Counted from the stretch's first letter, positions 30,681 through 40,780 are shown. The stretch is DNA of 64,000 nucleotides from Corynebacterium deserti GIMN1.010 (GCF_001277995.1 NZ_CP009220.1:806001-870000); one strand, 5' to 3'. Made by a program: numbers and translations. The notes: a model not told the origin generated them from the sequence alone.

Positions 30681-31844
30681 ATGAGTAATGACTTCGTTGT
30701 TTCCCGGCTCCAGCCATTCGGGGAAACAATCTTTGCCACCATGACCCAACGCGCCGTTGAAAAGGGAGCCATCAACTTGGGGCAAGGCTTCCCAGACGAG
30801 GACGGTCCACGGCGCATGCTGGAGATCGCTTCAGAACAAATTCTAGGTGGCAACAATCAATACTCGTCGGGTAGGGGAGATCTAGCACTTCGGACGGCTG
30901 TCGCGAATGATCATCTTGAACGATACAAGATGGAATATGATCCTTTATCTGAGGTTCTCATTACGGTTGGTGCAACAGAAGCCATTACCGCGTCTGTGCT
31001 TGGGCTCGTCGAGCCTGGCGAAGAAATCATTGTCCTTGAGCCTTATTACGACGCTTATGCCGCTGCCATCGCTCTCGCAGGAGCTGTGCGGGTAGCTGTT
31101 CCCCTCCAAGAGTTGGAGAATACTTGGGAGATTGACGTCGATGCACTGCATAAAGCGGTGACGAAGAAGACGAAGATGATCATTGTCAACTCCCCGCATA
31201 ACCCCACCGGATCTGTGTTCTCAAAGAAGGCTCTCAAGGAGCTGGCGGGTATTGCCAGAGCGTATGACCTTCTTGTGCTGTCCGACGAGGTGTATGAGCA
31301 CTTGGTGTTTGACGGGGCGAAACATGTGAGCGTCGCAAAGCTGCCTGGTATGTGGGACCGCACCGTAACCGTGTCGTCGGCGGCCAAGTCCTTCAATGTC
31401 ACTGGGTGGAAGACTGGGTGGGCGCTGGCGCCCGCCCCTTTGTTGGACGCGGTGTTGAAGGCAAAGCAGTTTATGTCGTATGTGGGTGCGACGCCGTTTC
31501 AGCCGGCTGTGGCTCACGCGATTGAGCATGAGCAGGCCTGGGTGGAGGAGATGCGTGCGGGGCTGGAGACCAAGCGCGATATATTGCGCACAGCGCTGTC
31601 TAAGGCTGGTCTCAAGTTGTACGACAGTGACGGCACGTATTTCGTTGTTGCTGATATTGGTGACCGGGACGGTGCGGAGTTTTGTTTTGAGTTGATCGAC
31701 AAGGTGGGGGTCGCTGCGATTCCAGTGCAGGCGTTTGTGGATCATCCAAAGTCGTGGTCGTCGAAAGTCCGTTTTGCTTTTTGTAAAAAGGAAGAGACGC
31801 TCCGCGAAGCTGCGAAGCGTCTCAAGGGGATTAAGAATCTATAG
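30681..31844 (+). CDS. Class I/II PLP-dependent aminotransferase
   Basis: 387 residues, fold type I. The N-terminus INLGQGFPDEDGP and the blocks SPHNPTG (171-177), SDEVYEHLVF (201-210) and SSAAKSFNVTGWKTGW with PLP-binding Lys236 match the YbdL/kynurenine-aminotransferase/DapC-like group. These enzymes transfer amino groups from methionine, kynurenine, or N-succinyl-LL-diaminopimelate to 2-oxoacids; the substrate cannot be fixed from sequence. The gene is monocistronic and its stop overlaps the convergent DUF3239 gene by six bases (31839-31844). Confidence 0.9.
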   Translation: MSNDFVVSRLQPFGETIFATMTQRAVEKGAINLGQGFPDEDGPRRMLEIASEQILGGNNQYSSGRGDLALRTAVANDHLERYKMEYDPLSEVLITVGATEAITASVLGLVEPGEEIIVLEPYYDAYAAAIALAGAVRVAVPLQELENTWEIDVDALHKAVTKKTKMIIVNSPHNPTGSVFSKKALKELAGIARAYDLLVLSDEVYEHLVFDGAKHVSVAKLPGMWDRTVTVSSAAKSFNVTGWKTGWALAPAPLLDAVLKAKQFMSYVGATPFQPAVAHAIEHEQAWVEEMRAGLETKRDILRTALSKAGLKLYDSDGTYFVVADIGDRDGAEFCFELIDKVGVAAIPVQAFVDHPKSWSSKVRFAFCKKEETLREAAKRLKGIKNL

Positions 31845-32480
31845 CGGAAGCAGGTTGTTGCGGGTCTTTTTGACTTCTTCGAGCTTGCCGCGGTTCTTTT
31901 CAAGCTTTGCCCACAGTTCGTGAGGGATGGTTTTCTCTGCGCTGCGGATGACGTCCTTGTCGGTGGTTCCCCAAGTAATTGGCATTGGGCTGATTTCATC
32001 CCAGTGGTCTTGGTCTTTGACCGTGCGTCGGCCGGTGATGGCGACGGAGGGGATGCGTTCGCCGAGGCGACGCTCGTGGGCACCGACGCGGACGATCGTG
32101 CGGGTGGCAAGAGCCCATTGTGGCTTGATGGAGGTGTCCACGTTGGTGTTAACCAGTGCCAAGATGATGACGTCGCGGGGGTTTACTTCTGCGATGACGG
32201 CGGGGACGAGTTCGTAGTTGTCGTAAAGGGTTTGTGCGTTGCCCATTTGGCGGGGAATAACTGGGATCATGATGAAGCACAGCAACGCCAGGAAAACGAG
32301 GACACCGGCGATGAGCAGCATCCAGATGGTGCCGTTGGCGAAGAAATACAGTGCGATGGCGCCGGCAACGAGAATGAGTCCCAGACTCAGTGCTGAGACT
32401 TGGAGGCGCTTGGCGTCGCGGAGGAGTTCGTTGTTCTTCTTGGCGTAGGACTCGTCTACGTCAAAGGAGAAGTTATTCAC
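31839..32480 (-). CDS. DUF3239-family protein with two membrane helices
   Basis: 213 residues from a GTG at 32480; a longer frame to 32720 would overlap the helicase gene and is unlikely. The GTG sits one base after the helicase stop codon, with AAGAAAGA upstream as RBS, so translation is probably coupled. The protein starts with NNFSFDVDESYAKKNNELL, has two adjacent hydrophobic segments (about 30-52 and 56-76), then a soluble part with AGALVNTNVD-like LALVNTNVD and a C-terminal basic helix. This corynebacterial family has no known function. Confidence 0.75.
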   Translation of the reverse strand: MNNFSFDVDESYAKKNNELLRDAKRLQVSALSLGLILVAGAIALYFFANGTIWMLLIAGVLVFLALLCFIMIPVIPRQMGNAQTLYDNYELVPAVIAEVNPRDVIILALVNTNVDTSIKPQWALATRTIVRVGAHERRLGERIPSVAITGRRTVKDQDHWDEISPMPITWGTTDKDVIRSAEKTIPHELWAKLEKNRGKLEEVKKTRNNLLPL

Positions 32481-32481
32481 G

Positions 32482-34188
32482 TTATTGGTCTTTCTTAGTA
32501 ATAGTTTCAGTAATAGTTCCCGGCATGGGGAAGAGCAGATCGTCAGCGTCCATGATGCGGTAAGCGTAGCCCTGTTCTGCAAGGAATCGTTGGCGGTGGG
32601 CTGCGTACTCCGTGTCGAGGGTGTCTCGGCTGACGATGGAGTAAAAGTGTGCTTCTCCACCGTCGTGCTTGGGGCGCAGGAGACGACCCAATCGCTGGGC
32701 TTCTTCCTGCCGGCTGCCAAAGGTGCCAGAGACTTGGATTGCTACTGAGGCTTCGGGCAAGTCGATGGAGAAGTTCGCCACCTTTGAGACCACTAGGATG
32801 GAGAGCTCGCCGGAACGGAATTGATCGAAAAGTGCCTCGCGTTTCTTGTTGGAGGTTTTTCCGTCGATAATTGGGGCGTCGAATTCTTTGCCGAGCTCTT
32901 CCAATTGGTCGAGATATGCGCCGATAATCAGCGTTGGTTGGCCGTGGTGGCGTTCCACCACCTTGCGTACAACGGCCACTTTTGTGTGAGCGGTGGCGGC
33001 AAGGCGGTAGCGATCTGAGGCCTCAGCGGTGGCGTACACCATGCGTTCGGAGTCTGTCATGGTGGAGCGGATCTCTACGCAATCAGCGGTGGCGATAAAG
33101 CCCTGAGATTCGAGGTCTTTCCAGGGAGCGTCGTAACGCTTTGGGCCAATGAGGCTAAAAACGTCGCCTTCTCGGCCATCTTCGCGTACGAGGGTTGCGG
33201 TAAGGCCAAGTCGGCGCCTGGATTGCAGATCTGAGGTCATGCGGAAAACAGGGGCGGGGAGAAGATGTACTTCGTCGTAGATGATAAGGCCCCAGTCGCG
33301 GGAATCGAAAAGCTCAAGGGCTTTGTATTCGCCTTTGGTCCGCCTGGTGACTACTTGGTAGGTGGCGATGGTGACGGGGCGGATTTCTTTGCGTTCGCCG
33401 GAGTACTCGCCGATTTCGTCTTCGGTAAGTGTGGTGCGACGAAGAAGTTCGTCTTTCCATTGGCGGCCAGCCACAGTGTTGGTGACCAGGATCAGGGTTG
33501 TGGATTGAGCTTTGGCCATCGATGCAGCACCAACCATGGTTTTACCTGCTCCGCAGGGAAGTACCACGACGCCGGATCCGCCTTCCCAGAAGGAATCAGC
33601 GGCCATTTGTTGGTAATCGCGCAGTGACCAGTCTTCAACGTCGGTGGACAAAGCAATGGGGTGTGATTCACCGTCTACGTATCCTGCGAGGTCTTCTGCA
33701 GGCCAACCCACTTTGAGAAGCTCCTGCTTGAGGCGCCCGCGCTCAGAAGGATGGACAACGATGGTCTCGGGATCGATCTGAGCGCCCAGCATCGGCTTGA
33801 TCTTCTTGTGACGGGAGATCTCCACGAGGATGGCAGGTTCTGCTGATTCCAGGACGAGGCCGTGGGCGGGGTGGCGGTGGAGGCGAACACGTCCATACCT
33901 GGACATTGTTTCGGCGACGTCGATAAGCAGGGGTTGCGGTACGGGGAAACGCGAGTAGCGTTCCAGCATGTCTACTACCTGCTCGGCGTCGTGTCCAGCT
34001 GCCCGAGCATTCCACAGCGCAAGCGGGGTGATGCGGTAGGTGTGGATGTGCTCAGGTGCACGCTCGAGCTCGGCGAACGGTGCCAAAGCGATGCGTGCTT
34101 CACCTGCCAACGGGTGATCAACTTCCAGCAGGACAGTTTTGTCGGATTGGACGATTAGAGGTCCATCTCCAAATGCCACGAAATCCAT
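32482..34188 (-). CDS. XPB/Rad25-type superfamily 2 DNA helicase
   Basis: 568 residues. After an N-terminal damage-recognition-like region come the SF2 motifs: Walker A in LPCGAGKTM (210-218), DEVH (305-308), GLTATLVRED (328-337) and motif VI RLGRLLRPK near the C-terminus. Bacterial XPB proteins are 3'-to-5' helicases and ATPases linked to DNA repair. Directly upstream (42 bases) is a gene whose product resembles the N-terminal helicase-associated part of Ssl2/XPB; the two probably act together. It is followed one base later by DUF3239. Confidence 0.92.
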   Translation of the reverse strand: MDFVAFGDGPLIVQSDKTVLLEVDHPLAGEARIALAPFAELERAPEHIHTYRITPLALWNARAAGHDAEQVVDMLERYSRFPVPQPLLIDVAETMSRYGRVRLHRHPAHGLVLESAEPAILVEISRHKKIKPMLGAQIDPETIVVHPSERGRLKQELLKVGWPAEDLAGYVDGESHPIALSTDVEDWSLRDYQQMAADSFWEGGSGVVVLPCGAGKTMVGAASMAKAQSTTLILVTNTVAGRQWKDELLRRTTLTEDEIGEYSGERKEIRPVTIATYQVVTRRTKGEYKALELFDSRDWGLIIYDEVHLLPAPVFRMTSDLQSRRRLGLTATLVREDGREGDVFSLIGPKRYDAPWKDLESQGFIATADCVEIRSTMTDSERMVYATAEASDRYRLAATAHTKVAVVRKVVERHHGQPTLIIGAYLDQLEELGKEFDAPIIDGKTSNKKREALFDQFRSGELSILVVSKVANFSIDLPEASVAIQVSGTFGSRQEEAQRLGRLLRPKHDGGEAHFYSIVSRDTLDTEYAAHRQRFLAEQGYAYRIMDADDLLFPMPGTITETITKKDQ

Positions 34189-34230
34189 CTCCTTATATCA
34201 GGTCTAAACGTCCATTATGTCACCATTTTC

Positions 34231-36429
34231 CTAGTTATCCACTATCACTTCTGTGATTCTGTGCAGCATGAATCTGTGAACGGCTCCTGTCGTTTCATCT
34301 AAGGCATCAACTTGTCCTGCATTGACGGTAATGGGTTTGACCACACGGTGAACGGCCACGCCTTGTTTGTCCACAAAGCCGAGTGTGACGGATCGGTTGC
34401 CTCTGACTGCTGCCTGGAGAACAGCGAGGGTCGGTTGGTCGGTGGCGGTGCCGTGAGACGCGGCGTTTTCGCGTCGAATAGCTTTGACCGCGGCTTGGAT
34501 GCGGGTTTCATCAAGCCCCGGGGAGGGTACCGGCGGGCTGATTGCTGGGATGCGGGCAGGTTCGGGTGCGATGTTGAGGCTGGCTCCGTCACCGTCTTCA
34601 GCGACGGGCTGGAAGCCGGCGTCGCGAAGCAGCGTGATGACCCGGAGCAGAGGTGCTTGGGCGATAGCAACGGTGGGTGCAATTTGGCGCAGTCCTACAT
34701 CTTCGCCTGCCTCGACGGCGGAGTGAAGCAGCGCTGGATCATCGCTGCGGATATAGGACAGTGCGGGACCTCCGCGGAGGGTGCCGTGTTTGCGGGCGAT
34801 GTCGCTGAGTAGATAGCCCACCGATTGTGGGAGATCAGTCATGGAATGTTCGGTGAGAAACGCCAGAATTTCAGGCGTGGTGAGGCCGTGATCGAGTGCG
34901 CGTCGGATCGAGGTTTCACTTAAGCGATACACCGACGCAAGTCCTGGGGACTCAAGCGTTGCGATCGCATCCATCTGCTTTTGCATCGCTGGCGTTAGAG
35001 GTCCTGGAACCATGATGGTGAAATCGCCTTGAACAATGAAGTTCTGCACTGGCGTCGGAGCCTTAATCACCTCAGCGGGATCGATGCCCTCAAGCAGCGC
35101 ATGGCCGGCGGCTGTCACGCCACCGGCATAAAGCCCAATCCATGTGGCTTCTTCGACGACGTGAGTCATTGTTTCTGGGGTGATGCGACTAGCCACGAGG
35201 GGATAGTGGAAGAAAAGATCGGCGCCCAGCTGATCCGTGGTCACCCGTGTGAGAGACGCTACGACTTTGTGGCGGACGTCAGGAAGCGATTCCCGAATAC
35301 TTGCCTTGCTCAGCACATGGATGGGCTTATCTTTGTCATCGGCCTGACCCACCAACCAGGAATCAAGGGTTTGGCGCCACCAGCCTTCGTGCAACGCACC
35401 CAATTGATGCGCCAGATCCGCCTCCAACCATTCATCGGCGAGGGGAGTGGGAGCGACGTAATTGCCACCGTCGTCGTCTGCAGGCAAAGGATCGGGGACA
35501 CCGCGACGAATCAGTCCAGTTGCGACGCCAAGATTGAGTATGCGCGTAAGCTCGCGCTCCTCCAGGGCAAGGTCTTTGCTAAGCCGAGATACCACGCGCA
35601 CACCCAGTGCCCCTTCTTTAAGGGTGGGCACGGGCTGCGAGAGGGCGTCGATAAGCAGGCGCATGGTGCGCACAATCTCCAGCCCGGCTGCAACGCCGTC
35701 AGCCTCCGAACCTGGTGCCGCATTTGTGGGCACGGGCAAGATCTGTGCGGGCAGCTGCGGGCGGCCTTCAATCACGCGACGCACAACGGCAGGCAGGCGC
35801 ACCGTCTTCTCATCCACGCGCGCCAACAAACCGGCCGCAATGAGCTGCGGAACCGGCCGGGTCGGATCGGCATCGGCCCCCGCATCGCGCGTGAGACCGT
35901 AGCCACCCGACGCCGCAAGCGTGCCCAACACTTTGCGGTGCTTTAAAGAAAGCTTGTCGACGCCTTCTTTCGCTTCTTCGTACGTCAAATTCTTCCCCGC
36001 GCCCTCCGGCAGCAGCTGCCAATGTGCAGGTAATGCAGGCATCGTCTCCTGCGCGATCATCAACCCGTCATCGCCAAAAATCAGCGCGAAACTTTTCAAC
36101 GTGTCCAGTGCGTCCATGATCTGCGTCTGTGTGGGCGCGAAATCTTTGAGGACAGTGTGGATGTGCTCCACCACTTCGGGGGCAGTCACAGGGTGGAGCT
36201 CAGCACCAAGATTCGCTGCTGCCTCCAACACTGCCAACTCTAGAGCGTTCAATTTAAGGACTGCGCGCACGACTGAGGCCCGCAGCTGTAAACGCGCAGC
36301 AAGAGACCCTAAATTGGGCGGAAGCGGGAGGACAGTATCGGGGCGGTTTCTTAAGACTTTGGATAGGTGATTATCACTTTGTGTTTCCAACCACCCCTTG
36401 AGGGTGGGCGTGGGGGAGTCTTTTTTCAT
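34231..36429 (-). CDS. XPB/Ssl2 helicase-associated domain protein
   Basis: 732 residues from the ATG at 36429 (frame open to 36501). It has no Walker motifs. The C-terminal part, with GNRSVTLGFVDKQG and HRVVKPITVNAGQVDALDE, fits the 'helicase-associated' WYL-like/XPB N-terminal domain seen in actinobacteria. The N-terminal 250 residues are helical with winged-helix-like repeats. Actinobacterial homologues are always beside an XPB helicase, as here, which suggests a helicase accessory or loading role in DNA repair. Function is inferred. Confidence 0.8.
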   Translation of the reverse strand: MKKDSPTPTLKGWLETQSDNHLSKVLRNRPDTVLPLPPNLGSLAARLQLRASVVRAVLKLNALELAVLEAAANLGAELHPVTAPEVVEHIHTVLKDFAPTQTQIMDALDTLKSFALIFGDDGLMIAQETMPALPAHWQLLPEGAGKNLTYEEAKEGVDKLSLKHRKVLGTLAASGGYGLTRDAGADADPTRPVPQLIAAGLLARVDEKTVRLPAVVRRVIEGRPQLPAQILPVPTNAAPGSEADGVAAGLEIVRTMRLLIDALSQPVPTLKEGALGVRVVSRLSKDLALEERELTRILNLGVATGLIRRGVPDPLPADDDGGNYVAPTPLADEWLEADLAHQLGALHEGWWRQTLDSWLVGQADDKDKPIHVLSKASIRESLPDVRHKVVASLTRVTTDQLGADLFFHYPLVASRITPETMTHVVEEATWIGLYAGGVTAAGHALLEGIDPAEVIKAPTPVQNFIVQGDFTIMVPGPLTPAMQKQMDAIATLESPGLASVYRLSETSIRRALDHGLTTPEILAFLTEHSMTDLPQSVGYLLSDIARKHGTLRGGPALSYIRSDDPALLHSAVEAGEDVGLRQIAPTVAIAQAPLLRVITLLRDAGFQPVAEDGDGASLNIAPEPARIPAISPPVPSPGLDETRIQAAVKAIRRENAASHGTATDQPTLAVLQAAVRGNRSVTLGFVDKQGVAVHRVVKPITVNAGQVDALDETTGAVHRFMLHRITEVIVDN

Positions 36430-36494
36430 GATGTTTATAAGTTTAAGCGTTGTTGAGGTGACTTTTGTTCCCTGAGTTTGAAAGAATAAGAACC

Positions 36495-36686
36495 ATGGCA
36501 AACGTAGAGAAGAAGCACTTCGTCGATCCGGCTTGGCCGGAGCACAATCCAGCTGATGGGCACGTTGTAACCGAACTTATTTCCAAGCTCGCAGGCGCAT
36601 CCAGCCCATGGGGCGATGAGAAGGAATTCCCAGTTCCTGCTGAGGAGACCGGTTACGTGCACCCTTACACCCGCATCAACCGCTAG
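36495..36686 (+). CDS. Small conserved corynebacterial/mycobacterial protein
   Basis: 63 residues from the ATG at 36495, with TGAAAGAAT upstream. It is soluble and acidic, with no signal or membrane segment, starting MANVEKKHFVDPAWPEHNP and ending EETGYVHPYTRINR. Similar short proteins are found next to XPB-type helicase genes in mycolate actinobacteria, as I recall, but no function is known. It is divergent from the helicase-associated gene and has its own terminator at 36694. Confidence 0.8.
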   Translation: MANVEKKHFVDPAWPEHNPADGHVVTELISKLAGASSPWGDEKEFPVPAEETGYVHPYTRINR

Positions 36687-36693
36687 AACCGAC

Positions 36694-36726
36694 AAAAAGA
36701 GGCAACCCTGGTGGTTGCCTCTTTTT
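36694..36726 (+). terminator. Terminator of small conserved gene
   Basis: Perfect 14-bp stem AAAAAGAGGCAACC / GGTTGCCTCTTTTT with a five-base loop and T tail. Confidence 0.9.
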
Positions 36727-36745
36727 GTATGCTTGTTGGGTAGTG

Positions 36746-36788
36746 AAATAAGGAGGGAAAGACGACGATCGTCTTTCCCTCCTTATTT
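36746..36788. terminator. Terminator of rpf1
   Basis: A 19-bp perfect stem (AAATAAGGAGGGAAAGACG and its complement, five-base loop) lies 19 bases after the rpf1 stop. TATTTC-type T-rich sequence follows on the minus strand. Confidence 0.8.
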
Positions 36789-36807
36789 AGGTGTTTTGGC
36801 GAAGTTA

Positions 36808-37655
<848 letters not shown>

Positions 37656-37806
37656 GCGATGGGCCGGATGTTGGATGAACTGTTGTGGTGCCTGCGCTAC
37701 ACCGTAGCCCGAAGGTCACGATTGTGTCACGTTATTTACGGAATCTATATTCTTCCGGGCCGTGAATGCTTTTGAAAATGCAGGTCATCCCAATGGAATT
37801 TGCGAG

Positions 37807-37822
37807 TGTGATTTAAGTCACT
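37807..37822. promoter_or_regulatory. GlxR-like (CRP-type) binding site between rpf1 and cspB
   Basis: TGTGATTTAAGTCACT differs from the GlxR consensus TGTGA-N6-TCACA only in the last base. It lies 64 bases upstream of the cspB -10 and beyond the rpf1 leader, so it could control either gene in response to cAMP. Confidence 0.6.
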
Positions 37823-37885
37823 CTTCCACGTTAGTGCTAACGCTAGGTAACGTCTGGTGGAATTTTAGCACCGATGCAGGGGGTG

Positions 37886-37891
37886 TATAAT
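37886..37891 (+). promoter_or_regulatory. cspB -10 element
   Basis: A consensus TATAAT preceded by TG is 71 bases upstream of the cspB start. A matching -35 is weak (TTTTAG region near 37864). Confidence 0.55.
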
Positions 37892-37962
37892 AGTTTCTTC
37901 TGGTCAAAGCTGAAGCACAATTTGGTTCAGCGTATGAAATTAAACGAAAGTGGTGAGGACAA

Positions 37963-38346
37963 GTGCCTGTCGGAACGGTGAAGTGGTACGACGCGGAGCG
38001 TGGTTTCGGCTTTGTCTCCAATCCTGATGGCGAAGACTGCTTTGTTGGAAAGCAAGTTCTACCCAAAGGTGTAACCGAATTGCATAAAGGACAGCGCATC
38101 GATTTTGATTTCGCTGCAGGCCGAAAAGGCCCACAGGCACTTCGAGTGAAGGTTCTTGAAACTCCACGCAGGCGACCACAACACAAGTACAAGCCTGAAG
38201 AGCTCAACGGAATGATTTCTGACCTCATGACCCTCTTGGAGGGAAGTGTGCAGCCAGGTCTTGCCAAGGGGCAATACCCTGACCACAAGGCTGGTGCACA
38301 GGTGGCAGAAATTCTTCGCGTTGTCGCGAAAGAACTAGAGGCATAA
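37963..38346 (+). CDS. cspB: Cold-shock-domain protein with C-terminal extension
   Basis: 127 residues, GTG start with GAGGAC upstream. Residues 1-66 are a cold-shock domain (MPVGTVKWYDAERGFGFVS) with intact RNP1 (RGFGFV, 13-18), while the usual RNP2 VFVHF is altered to CFVGK. Residues about 67-127 are a helical, partly basic extension (PRRRPQHKYKPEE) not found in small 67-residue Csp proteins. It should bind single-stranded RNA or DNA. The gene is divergent from rpf1 and ends at a strong bidirectional terminator. Confidence 0.9.
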   Translation: MPVGTVKWYDAERGFGFVSNPDGEDCFVGKQVLPKGVTELHKGQRIDFDFAAGRKGPQALRVKVLETPRRRPQHKYKPEELNGMISDLMTLLEGSVQPGLAKGQYPDHKAGAQVAEILRVVAKELEA

Positions 38347-38347
38347 A

Positions 38348-38390
38348 TTAAAAAGGAGAGGATCTTCTATAAAGATCCTCTCCTTTTTAA
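38348..38390. terminator. Bidirectional terminator between cspB and DUF2771 gene
   Basis: A 19-bp perfect stem (38348-38366 with 38372-38390, five-base loop) starts with TTAAAAAGG and ends CCTTTTTAA. T/A runs on both sides let it serve both convergent genes. Confidence 0.9.
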
Positions 38391-38402
38391 TTGTCAGGCT
38401 GC

Positions 38403-38942
38403 TTATTCACCTTCAGCGTTATCCATGGTGCTCAGTGACCACGTCACCGTGTAAGGGCTTTCCTCACCGTTTTCATCTTGACCAATCATCACAGAAGAGA
38501 CCTCCACAACGACTAGGCGTGGACGCTCACCGCCCTCTTCTAGTGGATCGACAGAACCCGGAACAGTTGCCTCAGTGGCGTCGTAGCTGGTGTGGTAGAA
38601 CTCGTCATTAGCTGCCGGATCATCGTAAATGGTGAGCAAGTACCAATCATGATCATGGATGGACTCCGGAATGCTTAGGTGCAGTTCTTCGTCTGCTCCG
38701 ACATTGAGGGTAGGAACCTCGTTTTCTGCACACTCCACACCGGGCTCACAGATGCTGAAGGGGAAGACCTCCACCTCACCAGCTGGTGCCGAGGCTGTGA
38801 TGGAAATATCTTCAGGCAGTGGTTCTGGGCGGTCATTCCACCACTGCTGGAACATCACCGACACAATCACCACTAACACCACCGCCACGGTGAGGCTGAG
38901 AATCTGAATGAGGTTTTTGCGTTTGGTCTTCCGGCTTGCCAT
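38403..38942 (-). CDS. DUF2771 membrane-anchored protein
   Basis: 179 residues. A basic start (MASRKTKRKN) precedes one membrane helix (about 11-31), after which the rest is acidic and extracytoplasmic. Two Cys in SICEPGVECAE could form a disulfide. The DUF2771 family occurs in mycolate actinobacteria and has no known function. It is the last of three genes read leftward (aminodeoxychorismate-lyase-like, glutamine cyclotransferase, DUF2771), spaced 10-11 bases apart, and is therefore probably in an operon. Confidence 0.8.
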   Translation of the reverse strand: MASRKTKRKNLIQILSLTVAVVLVVIVSVMFQQWWNDRPEPLPEDISITASAPAGEVEVFPFSICEPGVECAENEVPTLNVGADEELHLSIPESIHDHDWYLLTIYDDPAANDEFYHTSYDATEATVPGSVDPLEEGGERPRLVVVEVSSVMIGQDENGEESPYTVTWSLSTMDNAEGE

Positions 38943-38953
38943 GAGTCCTAATT

Positions 38954-39736
38954 CTAGCCAGCAGGGACGAACTTAACCTCATAGAGGTCTGGCCAACGCT
39001 TACCAGTCAGATAAAAGCGATCCGTATCGGGAATGTGGGCAATGCCGTTGAGCACATTGTTTGCATCAGGAAGAGCATTATTAGGCAGATTTGAGGCATC
39101 GATCACGGCGGTGATAGTGCCGGAGTCTGGGTTGATGCGCACGATGTCGGTATCCAGGAAGATATTGGCATAAATACTGCCGTCAACGCACTCCAGCTCA
39201 TTGAGAGACTCCACAGGCGTGCCCTCTAAAGTGACGTTGATGGTATCGGTTGCCTCAAAGGTTTCTGGATCCCGAACCGTAATGGTGGAGCTGCCATCGG
39301 TGGTGTAGAGAGCATCCTGGGTGGAACAGATTCCCCAGCCTTCACCTTCATAGGACACGCGATCAAGCTCGTCCAACGTGGTGGCATTGCGTTTGAAGGC
39401 CACCCCTTCATTCCATGTCAGCTGCCACACCACGTCGTTGAAGCGGGTAATGCCCTCGCCGAAGAACTCTCGATCCAATGACTGTGAGACCGATTCCTGC
39501 CCATCAACGGTGCTGCGATAAATACGCGAGGTGCCGTATTGGCCGGTGCCAATGATCAGCTCATCGCCGTCCACTTCCAAGCCCTGGGTAAAAGAAGTCT
39601 CATCAAAAGGATGCGTTGAGACGATTTCTGGAACCAAGTATTCAACCGATGCATCGTGTTCAGAGTCAGGGGTTGAACATGAGGACAATGGAAAGCTGGA
39701 CAGGACAGCAACGGCAGCAAGCTTGTTCACAGACAT
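38954..39736 (-). CDS. Glutamine cyclotransferase-like lipoprotein
   Basis: 260 residues from the ATG at 39736 (longer frame to 39805 overlaps the upstream gene). The lipobox SSC places lipidated Cys20 near the start. The rest is the five-bladed beta-propeller of plant-type/bacterial glutaminyl cyclase, with FTQGLEVDGDELIIGTGQYG, NDVVWQLTWNEGVAF and LNGIAHIPDTDRFYLTGKRWP. Such enzymes turn N-terminal glutamine into pyroglutamate on exported proteins. It is middle gene of the three-gene cluster. Confidence 0.88.
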   Translation of the reverse strand: MSVNKLAAVAVLSSFPLSSCSTPDSEHDASVEYLVPEIVSTHPFDETSFTQGLEVDGDELIIGTGQYGTSRIYRSTVDGQESVSQSLDREFFGEGITRFNDVVWQLTWNEGVAFKRNATTLDELDRVSYEGEGWGICSTQDALYTTDGSSTITVRDPETFEATDTINVTLEGTPVESLNELECVDGSIYANIFLDTDIVRINPDSGTITAVIDASNLPNNALPDANNVLNGIAHIPDTDRFYLTGKRWPDLYEVKFVPAG

Positions 39737-39746
39737 GGTTGACAGC

Positions 39747-40514
39747 TTACGCGGGGGTAGCAGTGCTCCACAGATAATCATTGACCTCAGAGTAGGTGGG
39801 CACAAAAGACGCCACGGGGCGTTTTTCTGGAACGGGGAACTTAGTGCCGTACTCCACCCAGGCGTTCACTAGACGCGCGCCGTCCACGGAATCAATGATC
39901 CACACCTCTGAGGCGCGGAGATCCTCAATATTAAAGCCATCGGGACGGGGCTTGGCATGACAGCCCTGCTCTTGAAGATATGTCAAAATAGGTTCTTCCA
40001 GCACCGACAGCATCGCGCGAGGGTGCGTGGAATGAAAAACAGTATCGCCCTGAATCGCCAGGAGGGAAGAGTTGATCGCCATGATGACGCGGCCGGACTC
40101 GTCGACAAGCAAGCCGTCGTCAGCCCCCTGAAACTTGGACTCAGCAGTCACCTTGTTCTGCCACGCCACGTCTTTGCCCTTCACCAGCGGGTGCCGGCGC
40201 TCGTCGCGGTGCCCGCGTGAATCCATAGTGACAAGCGTCTTTTTCAGGCGCGCCGGGCGTAGTTCCACGTTGTAATGGTTGGCTTCAATTGAGACACGTG
40301 CCTGGACCGTGCCTTTTGCCTCACGCAGTTGGCTGGTGATGCGATCAAGAAATTGAGGCGCAGTAGGTACCGCAGCAATGATGCGGTCGATGTGGCCTGG
40401 GAGGTTGCGGATCTTCCCGTCAACCATGAGAAAACTGGTGGTCACCACGGCGTGTGTTTGACTTTCCAAAGTTGTGTGAGCTGGTCTTTCAATACTTACT
40501 GTTGACACTATCAC
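39747..40514 (-). CDS. Class IV PLP enzyme, aminodeoxychorismate lyase-like
   Basis: 255 residues, GTG start at 40514 (a second GTG is two codons in). Fold-type IV pattern: VKGKDVAWQ (111-119) carries the likely PLP-binding lysine, and GADDGLLVDESGRVIM (130-145) matches the conserved cofactor-site strand of PabC/DAAT/BCAT proteins. 4-amino-4-deoxychorismate lyase would give p-aminobenzoate for folate. Other class IV activities are possible. First gene of the three-gene operon; no folate genes are nearby. Confidence 0.78.
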   Translation of the reverse strand: MIVSTVSIERPAHTTLESQTHAVVTTSFLMVDGKIRNLPGHIDRIIAAVPTAPQFLDRITSQLREAKGTVQARVSIEANHYNVELRPARLKKTLVTMDSRGHRDERRHPLVKGKDVAWQNKVTAESKFQGADDGLLVDESGRVIMAINSSLLAIQGDTVFHSTHPRAMLSVLEEPILTYLQEQGCHAKPRPDGFNIEDLRASEVWIIDSVDGARLVNAWVEYGTKFPVPEKRPVASFVPTYSEVNDYLWSTATPA

Positions 40515-40780
40515 TCAACCCATCAAACTGCGGATTCATCACGTCGCCCCTGCGGGTTAAGGTAGTGGAGCACGTCTAAAAGGGCGGCATTTGTTACACG
40601 CCACGTTGATCAAATTTTAGTGTTTTGGTCACTGGAGTTGCCCGATTGTGTGGGTAAGTGGAAAAATTCTGTTGCGCTAAAGGTTTAGGTTAAAACCATG
40701 AACTTTTGCCTGAACAGAGCTGAATTTTCCACGAGTTTTTCAGCTTTCTCACAACTTGAATAGAAATAAGGTATCCGGCA

